Source: Gordius sp. MW1 (taxonomy: Eukaryota > Nematomorpha > Gordioida > Gordea > Gordiidae). Taken from it: a stretch of DNA of 64,000 nucleotides. The notes below the pieces were generated by a model that was given only the letters and a program-made list of their open reading frames with translations, was not told the DNA's origin and did not search any database. Below, piece after piece: positions 43,697-55,200 of this stretch. Position 1 is the first letter of the stretch, and each line of letters begins with the position of its first letter. Location: NCBI GenBank assembly GCA_964036665.1, contig OZ038527.1:2356001-2420000 (forward strand). The letters are read 5' to 3'. The position numbers and the translations under genes are program-made.

Positions 43697-46110
43697 TTAG
43701 GGCTCACACAATTTTAATTGCTCCGTGTGTCTTATTTCATTCTTATCACTTTGTCCATCTTTAATTTTAAAAATTTTAGAACCAACCTGTTGTACAATCT
43801 CACCCAAAAGCCATTTAGGTTTACCCAAATAGTTTCTATACCAAACCTTTTGATTAAGCTGAAACTTTGGTTTACCTACCATTGGCAATTGTTGGTGATC
43901 ATCAACATTTAAAAAATCTGGTGGGTATCTTAATTTACGACTTAAAAATTCGTAGCTAACTGCAGGACGATCAGGATATCTTGGAGACATGTTGTGATAA
44001 AGTTTATATAACCATGTTCCTTCCTTCGTCACTTTAGCTAAATTTAACCATTTCTTTACGATTCCTACATACCTTTCTACCTGCCCATTTGAGCTAGGAT
44101 GATATGGGGGAGTCAACAAATGGTTTATTTTATATTTCAAACATAACTGTTTAAATTCTACGTTTACGAAAGCTTTGCCATTATCGGTAACGATAATTTC
44201 GGGAAAACCATAAGCGCCTATTAATTCTTGCAAAATATTTATAGTCACTTTACTCGTTATTTGAGAAACGTTTTTAAATTCCGTCCACCCTGAAAAGGCG
44301 TCAACGATCAAAATAAAACGCTTTTTATCAAACTCGAAAAAGTCTATATGAATACGACTCCACGGTCCTTTTGGACGTGGCCAAGTCGCGCCTTTATCTT
44401 TTCGCGGCATAGCTGCGTTAACTTTACACAATTCGCAAAGCCTAACCAAAGCATTAATATCCTTTGTAATGTTAGGCCACCATACGTAATCTCGTGCAAT
44501 TTGTTTCATTTTAACAATTCCAAAATGGCTTGCATGCAAAAGTTCTAATACTTGTTTCCTAAGCTTAATTGGTATGACCAATTTTCCTTGCCTTTTAATC
44601 GCACCTTCATCAACATAAAGTTCATTAAACACGTGCTTAAAAGGTATAGGAATCTGTGCGAATTCGTCCGATCCTGATAAAATATTTTTAATTAAACTTA
44701 AATCGGGATCGTCGTTGACGGATTCTACAATTTGCTTAAAATCATTTTTTATACTATTAACTACATGTCCACCAACAATATCGCAACTCAAAGATGTATC
44801 CACAACTTCCGTTGTGTCTGCGCCCAAACGCGACATTACGTCGGCCAAATGGTTTTCATCTCCTTTACGATATTTTAAGGTTAAAGTGAAATTACCTAAA
44901 GGTAATAGCCATCTTTGCAACCTGGGTGACATTAAAAAATCGGTGTTGGTTTTAATAAACAAAGAGACCAATGGTTTGTGATCTGTATAAACGATGAACG
45001 ATTTTCCGATTAAATATTCTCTACATCTTTTCAGGCCATAAACCATTGCTAACGCCTCTTTCTCTATTACCGAATAATTTAATTCAGGTTTAGTTAATTT
45101 ACGGGAAAAATAAATTACAGGGTGTTCTACGCTGCCTTCTAATTGGCATAATGCGCCACCAATTCCCTTATTAGATGCATCAACCCTTAAAACGTTTTCG
45201 CCTTCCGGATCAAAACATTTTAATATAGGTTGCTTTAAAAGAACTTGTTTTAAATAATTATAACATGTTTCATGCTCATCAGTCCAATTATATATGCTAT
45301 TTAAGCGAGTCAAATCATACAATGGGGCTGTATATTTATATAATCACTGATAAACCTGTTATAATAAGTCATTAATCCTAAAAATGACGACAGTTCTTTT
45401 TTATTAAGAGGTATTTTCGCATTTTGAATAGCATATATTTTAGTCAGATTTGGTCTAACACAACCGTCTCCTAATGTATGTCCTAAATACATAACCTTTT
45501 CTACAGCAAATACGCATTTTTTTCAGCAACACGTAATCCTTTTGCTTTAATTAATTTTAACACAGTTATTAGACGCTTGTCATGTTCGTCCCTAGTGGAA
45601 CCAGTGATCAAGATATCGTCCAAATAAAAATTTATACCTTCTAAATTCGAAAAAATCGAAGCCATTGTTCATTGAAAGATCGCCGCTGACACACTTAACC
45701 CAAAAGGTAAACGTTTAAACGCAAATAAACCCTTTTCTGTATTAATGGTCAATAATTTAGCGGATTTACTAGTTACGCGCAATTGCAGATAGGCATTAGC
45801 CAAACTAATTTTTGAAAAAATTTTTGCGCCTTTTAAATTTGCTAACACCATCTCAATTCTGGGGAGGGGGTATTTCACATCCACAACACATTTATTGATT
45901 GTTATTCGGTAATCGGCACAAACCCTTATCGTTCCATCTGGTTTTTTAATCGGAACTAAAGGTGTTGCCCAATCCGAATAATCAACCGGCTCGATTACAT
46001 CATCTTTTAACCAAGTATTAACAACATGTTCAACTTGCTCTTTCCATATTAATGGAATGCGCCGGGCTGGGCAAAAACGTGGAGCGCTTTAATCTTTAAT
46101 CTTAATTGAA
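43697..46110 (-). pseudogene. Ty3/Gypsy-type pol: RT (broken), RNase H, integrase
   Basis: Order RT-RNase H-integrase on the minus strand is the Ty3/Gypsy arrangement. RT spans about 46080-45330 with KISLANAYLQL and a YLDD box near 45615-45640. It is broken by an in-frame stop near 45680, a shift in an A-run near 45520 and another break near 45325. From 45322 down, 541 codons are open: RNase H (Asp 48, Glu 87, Asp 114, Asp 161), integrase zinc finger (His 263/266, Cys 296/299) and integrase core (Asp 327, Asp 380, Glu 416), then a C-terminal region. Gag is not recognisable in the short space before the upstream LTR and no envelope gene is seen. LTR-like repeats at 40483 and 46475 bound it. 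Confidence 0.88.
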
Positions 46111-46474
46111 AATATGTTATCATTTAGACATCCTAATTCGTTCGCAAAAATTTCTTCCAACTCTGCTTTAATTTTGTCAATTTTATCACGCCATAGATCA
46201 TTATCGTTCCGAACATCCCTACGATCCATTTTAAATGAGGAATTCTCGGCATTTTCATATGCCTTTACCTACATACACGAGGAACTAGTCTCATTATTTG
46301 AAACCCCTCGTCTGAAAATAAGGAGACTCCTGCTGCCTTACCAATTATGGTCGTAGGCTCAGACCCGACTTTATCTACAGCTTTATTATCACCAATATTA
46401 TCCTTATTGCAGTGAACAAAATTAATTTTATTATATTTACATATTCCCCAATAATTAACTAAGGGACCAATCTT

Positions 46475-46939
46475 AGGTAGGCAATATATAATAATAAAAT
46501 CGAATAAACATTTATTTATCCACAGTGTTGCTATTTTATGTTAAAAGTGTCGTGTCCTCCTATACAAATCCCCCCACCCCTCACCGCACTGCTATGCACA
46601 CGCGTTTGTAATACCGTACTTATTCGATCAAACCCCTCCCCCGTACTTATATTCACAAAGGTTGTAAAACTGCCTATCTCATACCCCCCCCCCTTCTTCC
46701 TATATACATTAATTGCAAGTTCGTATCTTACTTGTGTCGGATACCCCTTTTGATTTTCGTAGAATATATATATATAACATCTGTGGTATTATTTGTACTG
46801 ATTTTAATAGCATTTTGTCTACACAATCTCCCCTCCCTGGCCTTACAACTTCATATGGGGTACTTTTACTTTCCACTTTTGATTTTCAAGTATTATGTTT
46901 TTACTCACTCTCGAAAAATTGCGTTAAACTCAACATAAC
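46475..46939. repeat. LTR-like direct repeat, high-coordinate copy (5' LTR in element sense)
   Basis: Same orientation as the 40483 copy, with few differences and one deletion near 46915. Together they define a ~6.4-kb element. No convincing target duplication was found. Confidence 0.8.
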
Positions 46940-47345
46940 AAAAAGAAAGTCTAATAAATTCATAGTTAATAATTTACTTTGCACAAGACTTAGACTTAAC
47001 GATGCTAATAAAAACCACGAAGTCCATAAGGGACTACTTCTAGGGAAACTTTTTGATGGACTCTTGGGGGCGATAGTTTAATTTGCAGCAGCGTGGAAAT
47101 GTAATTGGTGATGAGATTTAGTATTCGAGCAGCCGATTCGCTCCTTTATTTTCCCTCAGCCAATTTAACAGTACAAAGTATCCCTTTTCCCTCATCTTTA
47201 TTTGATTCATCAATGTGGTGGTTAAATGTACATATAAAATATTGCACATGTGGGTTCTATATTAACACAACTCTCGCCCCTTTTAATTTTTTCAACAATT
47301 TAGAATCATGAAGGATGGAATTAGGTAGAAAACAGGACCTTACAC

Positions 47346-47510
47346 CATGGGCGTAGCCAGGGGGTGGCAGGGAGGGGCGGTTGCTCCCTTTAAATCCAAA
47401 AAATCTTTAAAATATAATTTAATTAAGGCTAAAATTACAAAAAAATATAATTTTACCCCTCCCTAAATCATTATTGCCCCCCTCTAAATCTAATCCTGGC
47501 TACGCCCTTG
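47346..47510. mobile_element. GGCGTAGCC-family MITE
   Basis: Ends catgggcgtagccaggggg and cctggctacgcccttg; flanks ccttacac and aaatacac share tacac. It lies upstream of LIN9; the rest of 46940-47740 has no recognised feature. Confidence 0.82.
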
Positions 47511-47811
47511 AAATACACTAAAGAAGCACATCTTACGATGGCCCCTTATAATGGTGATGGTACCAAGTCTGTTTACTTACTCCTTTTAATCTGCTGATCT
47601 AAGACGCAATCCAACACAAGATTATTGACTTATACAATTATTTTCTGTAAACTCATATTTATACCCATGCAAATATGTTACAAATATCCTACATATCAAA
47701 ATAAGATAAATCTGAATATTTATTTTTTTATTTTTAATTTTCTAGTGGATTCGAAGAGAGTCACTTACAAATTCAAATTTTAAATTTTTTTTCAAATACG
47801 TTTTTATCGAG

Positions 47812-50800
47812 ATGATTGACTCGCGATTAAAAAATTTTTTGAAGCTACCTAAGGCTTCAAATTGGCTTTACTATGAATGGTTTTATTCTGATATGGATAA
47901 AGTTGTTTTTGATATGAACAGTGAATTCCTTACCTGTCTCAAGACTTCATTTCCTGACTTGGACACATCTCGTATCTCACGGTCACAGTGGTGTAAAGTC
48001 AGAAAATTATTAGGGAAACCTAGAAGGTATTATAAAAGTAAAAATCTTATTTCTACAATATATTAGATGCTCCCAATCATTTTTTAATGAAGAAAGGAAT
48101 GCTTTAAAGATCAAACGAGAAAAGATAAGATCTTTATGGCACATAGATTACGATAAGACCACTGATTATAAAACAACTATGTTTATCAACAGTTTAATAA
48201 AAAGTAAGCAGCATAAATAAACTTCATTCATTTATTAAAATTATTGCATGACTTTTATCTATAACATTATTGCATAGTCATAGCTGTGTATATCATAAGA
48301 TATAAGTTGCCTATTGTGTATTTTTATAATCATATATTTTATTATTTCCACAACATTTATCAATTTAAATTATTTTCTTAACCAAATTCAATATTAGACA
48401 AAAATTCACCAAATCAAATGGGTAATGCAACTACCATTGAGGATTACTTTTTGCAAGATTTACCTCCTTATATACCCCACCCACTCATAGTAGGATCTAA
48501 AGTAATGGCTCGTATAAGGGAGCCCTGTGATGGAATGTTTAGAGGACGTATAACTGCTATTGACCATTCTAAATGGGAGTACAGGGTAGCATTTGATCAA
48601 CCATTTTTGGGAACACAATCCATCCCAGATTTTGAGATCATGAGTTGGAGGGAGGGTGAAAATGGTACAATATCCGTTACTTCCATCCTCAAGATGAACA
48701 ATCTAGTGACTGGGCAAAACCAAAATCACCAACAATCTCAGTACGTACGTATGTACCCTTTGCAAGGTAACTCTCAAATGAAATCTTCTCAGGATTCTCC
48801 TTTCTCACCAAAATCCTTTCTATCTCCCCTCAATTCACCCAAAGGCAATGTTGGAGCAAGCTTGACAGCAACCTCTTTACTAAATAGGACTCCCATAAGA
48901 TTTTACCCAAAATCTCTGATCAACAATGCAAACGATGCCTCCTATGGCCCTATTGAAGACAAGGGTTTAGTCGTTGGATTTTCCCCCCTCAAATCCGATA
49001 AAATGGATTCTTACCCTATCAGTCCATCTAAAACGTCATCGCAGCCTGAAGATGACAATAAAGTAAAGCTCTTGACTTCGCCCAACGACTGGAGGTCCAT
49101 TTTACTACGCAACATACACGTGGAAAATAACAGGTTAGCCAGTCAGGAGCAGCCAAAGGACGGTCGGCCCGCTGTGGTTTGTGGTCGCTTAGAAACGCTA
49201 GTCCGGGTTGCCGCTTGCTATAAGCTGCTCATGTACAAGGCTAAGCATTTGGACGCGCTGCGTAAGATGAATCGGGAAGCGGAGAAAATGCATTACACGA
49301 GTTTGCACTTGGTGGTGGGAGATGGCAATGCCTTCACCTACCCCCAACCCTTCAAGATTAAGTATGCGGAGCTGGTTTTGGAAATCATTCATCTCGATCG
49401 TTCCCTCTTCGAACTGTGTAACAAGGTGGCGGGTCGGGTCGGTTTTAATAAACCGGGCTCGACCCATACCGGCCCGATCATACCCGACCCGTCGGAGGTT
49501 GTCTTGAGTTACTTGCGCTACCCTAAAACCAATGTCCGAGTAGCCACTGCTAACAGCAACTCGGTCCATGGTGATAACGATACTTGGTTCGAGGTTAAGC
49601 AGGGCTTCTATTTCGACGAAGCCGCTCGCATAGTGGATACCGTTTTGAATCACAGTCAGGGAACTTACGCGGCTCTGGGGGATTTGGCTAAAGCTTATCA
49701 CTCGAAAGAATCGATCGAAACCGATGGCAAAAGTGCTATCGGGATCGAAAGGGGGGGTGGTGATGTAGAATCGGCTGAGGGAGAATATAGGAGCGAATCG
49801 GCTACTCGGATACTAAATCTCATCACCCATTACACTTCCACCCTGCTTCAACTTAAACTATCGCCCCCCAGAGCCCATCAACAAGCCTCCGATCCTAGAG
49901 GTAGTGCATTATGGACTTCGTGATTTTTATTACCATTATTAAGTCTTGTGCAAAGTATAGTATTAACTTTGAATTTATTAGACTGTGAGTAAACCTCACA
50001 TCAATCTTCTCTGGGTTTTAGTGATGTAATAACGGCTCAGTTTTGTTTGGTGGACCTAGTCGAGTAAACATAAACAGACCAAACGTTTTTTGGTCTAATG
50101 TTCTTAGTCTCATAAGCAGCCCAAAGGGTTTTTGGTCAAACATTTGGTTTGTTTATTTAGTCGTCTAAAATTAAAGCTCGACCAAACAAAACCCAACCGT
50201 TTTTACAACACTACTAGGTTTAAATGATTTAAAGTATCACCCTTTTAGTTACTTTGTAAATTAAGATTTAACCTATCTTTAGCTGTGCATTGTTTTTTTC
50301 CTTAACTTTAATCAATAAGCCGGCATCATACTTGATTTCGATATCCTCTACTAATGTATTTCGAGTAGTGTTGTAAAAAAGGCGGGATTATTTTTGGCCG
50401 ACCCGTGGTTCGACTAACGATCGGCTCTGGTTCGTTATTCAAATAGCGACTAAGCCGAGAGGTCGACCAAGGAAAACAAACCAAAAAACCTTTAGTCTGT
50501 TTATGTTTAGTCGACTTATACCCAACCAAGGTAAACCAAACAAAACCCAGCCGTTTAACACTAATGTCGAGAAAAAATTAACCCTACTCTTTATATAAAT
50601 AAATAAAAATATTCATGTATTAATTTAGATGTTGCGGACAGCTCGTCGTCTTCGGAGCTGTACAGGCTAGAATCCTTGGCCCAATCTATAAATCACATCA
50701 AAAAGGATGTTTTAGAGCCGGATAATATTGCTTCCTTCAGAGACCAAGTCGAAGTTCACATGAATCACTTGAAAAATATGATAGTCAACGCGCGTAGACC

Positions 50801-50825
50801 CATACTAAATTCGGATAGCACTTAA
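47812..50825 (+). CDS. LIN9: LIN9 homologue (MuvB/DREAM complex subunit), 4 exons, 683 aa
   Basis: LIN9 is a core subunit of the MuvB module, which with E2F/RB-like or MYB proteins represses or activates cell-cycle genes in the nucleus. Exons are 47812-48026, 48067-48203, 48398-49900 and 50629-50825; introns are 40, 194 and 728 bp, all GT-AG, and the phases give 2052 nt including stop. Residues ~8-110 form the DIRP domain (LPKASNWLYYEWFYSDMD, GKPRRCSQSFFNEER). Residues ~140-200 form the Tudor-like module (GSKVMARIREPCDGMFRG, YRVAFD, IPDFEIMSW). A helical region at ~375-460 corresponds to the LIN52-binding part. The last exon supplies a conserved C-terminal helix. The ATG at 47812 begins directly at the DIRP domain; the frame stays open upstream to a possible acceptor (cttttctag-like, near 47745), so a short 5' exon could be missing. 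The third intron carries two hAT-type MITEs. It is convergent with SNX13. Confidence 0.93.
50019..50213. mobile_element. hAT-type MITE in the last LIN9 intron
   Basis: Starts tagtgatgtaataacggctc, ends ccgtttttacaacacta; flanks ctgggttt (50011-50018) and ctaggttt (50214-50221) match 7 of 8. Confidence 0.9.
50366..50563. mobile_element. Second hAT-type MITE in the last LIN9 intron
   Basis: Starts tagtgttgtaaaaaaggcgg, ends cccagccgtttaacacta; flanks atttcgag (50358-50365) and atgtcgag (50564-50571) match 7 of 8. Confidence 0.9.
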
Positions 50826-50890
50826 CACTGATACACACATATATACCTTTTGAGCCGAGCTCGCTACTAATTTATTTGACATTTCATTCT

Positions 50891-50896
50891 AATAAA
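50891..50896 (+). terminator. Polyadenylation signal AATAAA of LIN9
   Basis: A canonical AATAAA lies about 65 nt after the LIN9 stop codon (50825), in the correct strand and before the convergent SNX13 gene. Position and sequence are seen directly; its use is inferred. Confidence 0.5.
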
Positions 50897-51507
50897 TGTA
50901 TTCAAACTTTATAGCATGAAACTTAAGTATTCCTTAAAAATAATGATTAAAAACCAAAGTGAACTTTAATGCCCCTTTTGCAAACAGCTAAAATCGAGAG
51001 CAAAGTTAAAAATGCTTGCAGTATCGCCGATTTATAAGATATGATCGACCTAACACGAGTAATTAGTGGTTTATCTCAAGTTTATTGAAGTTACAAGCGT
51101 TTAATCTAGCTAATCGATTATTTTGATAAAATTGGAGCTGAAGATTTGAAAAAAATTTGAATGGTTGGATTCATTGGTAGCTAAATGATATTAACGATCG
51201 AATCGAAATTAAATGACTATAGTCGGGATAAGTATTGTTGAAAGCCAGGCTTTTTATAATGCGGTTTGCCATTCTCATTAATTATAATGTCTAAACTAAA
51301 ATTTAATAACGATCATTGGGGTATAGTTTATGGATATTATTTAAAACAAGTAGCGTCGAGTTTTTTATACAGATAATGCAGGTATTTATTTACATAACAT
51401 TTTATGATTGGTAAAATAGTTAAAACATTTTTTGAACTATGTTCATATATAATTGCAGGTTAATAATCTATTAAATTATTTTTCGGTCTATATTATTTAC
51501 TATTTAC

Positions 51508-51704
51508 TAGTGTTGTAAAAACGGCTGGGTCTTGTGGGCCGACTTTTATTTTAACTAAGACTAATGATCGACTCTGTTTGGGTTTTTAAAATTTCGACTA
51601 AACTAGACTAAGAAAAACAGACCAATAAACCTTTGGTAGGTTTATGTTTAGTAGACTAAAAACAAAGGTAGACCACACAAACCCCACCCGTTTTTACAAC
51701 ACAA
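51508..51704. mobile_element. hAT-type MITE between LIN9 and SNX13
   Basis: Starts tagtgttgtaaaaacggctg, ends acccgtttttacaacacaa; flanks ctatttac and ctatctgt match 5 of 8. The rest of the 50.9-52.2 kb gap has no recognised feature. Confidence 0.85.
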
Positions 51705-52207
51705 CTATCTGTTAACTTTTAACGAATATTTCATACTAATGTTCGACTTAACGTTCAAGTGATAGTCTTAAAATTTTTAGGGTTAAAATAAGCAAATTTA
51801 AAAACAACACTAACACTATAAAGCATACTTTTAAGAGATTTAAATCCAATACTATAAAGCACTTATGAGCATTTGTTATATAAAATATATCCATTATATA
51901 GCGTTTAAATACAAATATATTGCTGAGACAATAATACAATCACAAAAACGACGGTAACGCACTAACAATAATAATATTGGGAATGTGTTGTGTGGGTCAA
52001 TGCATAGGAGGAGCTGGTACTTAGGCTAGAAATGGAAGAACGGAGATGGTCATTGAAGTTACACAACTTTCTGCAACATACAGAACGAGTTTGCTTTTTC
52101 ACTAGTGGTAGAGAGTTAATTTAAATCTCGGAAATTTTCTCGGGTTCGTTCCACCAAGTGAACCAACGATATTTGGCGTCTGTCTGGGTAGGTCGACCCC
52201 GATATTT

Positions 52208-55200
52208 TCATTGTTTGTAATTTATCACATTTTTCCCCAAAGGAGTGGAGTTGTTGCGTTTGTGACGCTTGAAAGTAGCGGCGCCCTCATTAGTAGTGGT
52301 GTTGGAGGCTTTAGCTATAGAATTTCTGACTAGCGTTATATCGCGTTCCCCGTTGAGACTTATGGAATCGTGCTTTTTGAGTCTTGAGTGCAGCAAAGTT
52401 TTGTCGTTTTCATGGCCCTCCTCGACACTACCACAGGGGCTACAACTACTTTGAACCCTTGGAATAATGAAATTTTCTCCGCTTAACAATGAAGATCGAC
52501 TATTTTTTAGTATAGTATCATAATTTTCTACTGATTGTGGCAGCAAAGTTTTGTCATTTTTATTATTTTCCACGAAATCAAAGTCCACCACTAAATTTCG
52601 GTGTGAAGAAGGGGAAGGAATCCATCGGGTGGGTGATAAAAAATTTGCGGTTATAATGGAGTTTATTTTGGCGCCTGGTGGGCCGGGAAACAGGAGGGGC
52701 CAAAAGCGTTCTAGGCTGGCGTAGAGGTAACGCTTGTTGTACCGTTTGCCTTGAAGCATGTCAAAAGTCATTTTAACCCCTTCCTTCGTCGTTTCACTCC
52801 CCACTACTGTTCGGATTTCATCTGTGATCATATGGACAAAATAATTGCTTAAAGAAATGAATTTTATTATTTTAGATATTATGATTTCGAGTTATCGCTA
52901 GAGACCTACACGAATCACCCGAAATCCACCCGATAAAATGCTTTTGGGTCGGGTTCGGGTTAAAATTTTAAAGTGCTTTCGAGTTGAAAATTTTAAGAAA
53001 TTTAAGGGTCGGGGTTGTGTTGAAAAAAGGTAACTTTGCAGTTCTCCAGTTTTCACGCCTTTACCTTTCTTCACATTTAACTTGTTCAACATTCTTTTAA
53101 CTAACATGTACCCAAACCCTAATTCACAATAATAAATGACCAGTTAAATTGGTAAAAACTAATCAACTCGAGAAACAGTGAGCCCCATTAAAAAGCAGAT
53201 AGAACAACCCAAATTTTGGGAGATTACTATTGAAAACTTTTTATTAAAAGAGAAGTATAAATGTAGGGTTAAAGAAACCCAAAATTAATTTTAAAACAAT
53301 TGTTGAGGCCATAGGTAGACGCGCATGGTGTTTTATCAAAAAGTGTAATTTTTAATCATCATTACACATTAAAACTCCCTAAACATATTGTAAATAACTA
53401 GATTTCCTAATAACTTCACTCATAGGGTACTTAAGCTTAATGACACTTATAATGATGCTAAATTTTTAATTGTTATCTAATTTTTCCTAAATTTATTACC
53501 AGGGATAGCAGCAAATATTTTGACTAGGGCTAGCACCTTCGTTCTAGATTTTTGACTTTGACTGCGTGGCACGGTGCGACTCGCCAATATTCCACCGGGC
53601 CAAAAAGAGTCTCTAAAAAGAAAAATAATGTAGATCTCAAGTATTTATGAGTTTAAATTGTCCTACTCCATTTTCCAGAGAGAGTGGGACGAATTTTGAT
53701 AAAGGGAAGGGGTTCACGTAAACGCGTATATATTTAAAAATAGAAGTAAAACAAAAAAATAAAATATTGGAGCTATAGAAAAAATTTCAATATACAGGAA
53801 TATATTCATATTTTTCAATATTCAAAAATGCAGTGGAAATATAACTAAAAAAAGTTAAAATGGGCATTTTTTGCTAATATCAAAAAACGGAGGGTTTTGG
53901 AAAAAAACTAAGAACACATTATTATTCAGCACAAAATTCTCTATCAGAATTAGTACTCTGATTGTGGGATGGAATCACAAAGCCAATATATGCAGACCTA
54001 TGTTATTTACTATGTTATTTAAAGCTATGGACGTAAATATTTTGTAAAAACCCAATATTGATTAAGGGGCCATTATTTAGAATTAAGGAAAGAAAGAATA
54101 CCTGAACTTTTTGATGAAAGAAGCCACTTGCTCCGGCAAAGTGAGCCAATCGACTTGTTCGATAATTTTTCTAAAGGCACACAAAAATTAAAAATATAGC
54201 TACACGTTTATAATACAACGAACTAGAACAAAATGGTCGTTGTGCAAAATATTATTTTGGCAAACACTTACTAATCGCGAGTGTTTTGTAATATACATTA
54301 TCGGCAATAATTGCAGCTGTCGCCGAAAAATAATTTATTTCCAATGTCCTTTATATATTGGTGTGGTGCCAAAAATAATTAGAGCGCGTTTATAAAAAAC
54401 CCAATGAAAACGATCTAAAAGTTAAGTACCTATGGGTGGAGCCCGGCAAGGCCTAGCAAAATAAAGTAGTGGGCCTTGGGCTCGGGTCGGGCCTGACGTG
54501 GCAGCCTGGCCCGAATTACATACAAGTCAACTATCTATTATTAATAAAATATGTTATAAAAAACTCCGACTCGATATAATATAACAGCGGTACAATAGGT
54601 GCACCCGACTTAAAAATTAAAAGGTAATCTGATTTAATATCAGTTGGTTGCAGTAAAAAGAGAATTTTTAATAGTCAACGACCTTAAAGGTGTAATGATT
54701 TCCAAGGACCAAAATGTAACTTTATGTACATGATCGCATCATCGCCACATGGAACGGGTGTTGTTAACAATATCGGTAAATTAATGGTAAAAAAGATTTT
54801 ATAATGTAAAACTTGTTCATAATTCCACCGTAGGCGACCTGCACCACTTGGCGCATGATGACCATGAGACGGCGCCTGAGCCATTGATTACGCGTTTTCA
54901 GGTCGAAGATTTCGTCCATCAGCAGTATCAATATCTTAAAGGCTAAGTTATCGACGTCCTAAAAAAACCAAGTTTAGAATTATATCTTATTACTCAGTCA
55001 AAACCTAAACGTTTTTATTAATTTTTTAACCTAGCATATAACATTCTCATATACTTGGCTATGCAACTTTCGAAGATTAATAAAGTAGTAAATGCGCTGC
55101 GTTAGTAAAATTCAAAATATTGACTTAAAAAAAGGGTCTCTAACATAAGCGTGACCAGGGGGGGGGGAGGGGCAGGGAGGGGCGGCTGCCCCCCTCTAAT

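Noticed and set aside
49198-49701. 167-codon ORF antisense to LIN9
   Set aside because: Shadow of the conserved LIN9 coding frame on the other strand; no domain.
49901-49923. LIN9 ending at the stop at 49923
   Set aside because: These codons read through a consensus donor (gtagtg). The downstream exon 50629-50825 joins in phase and supplies the expected C-terminal helix.
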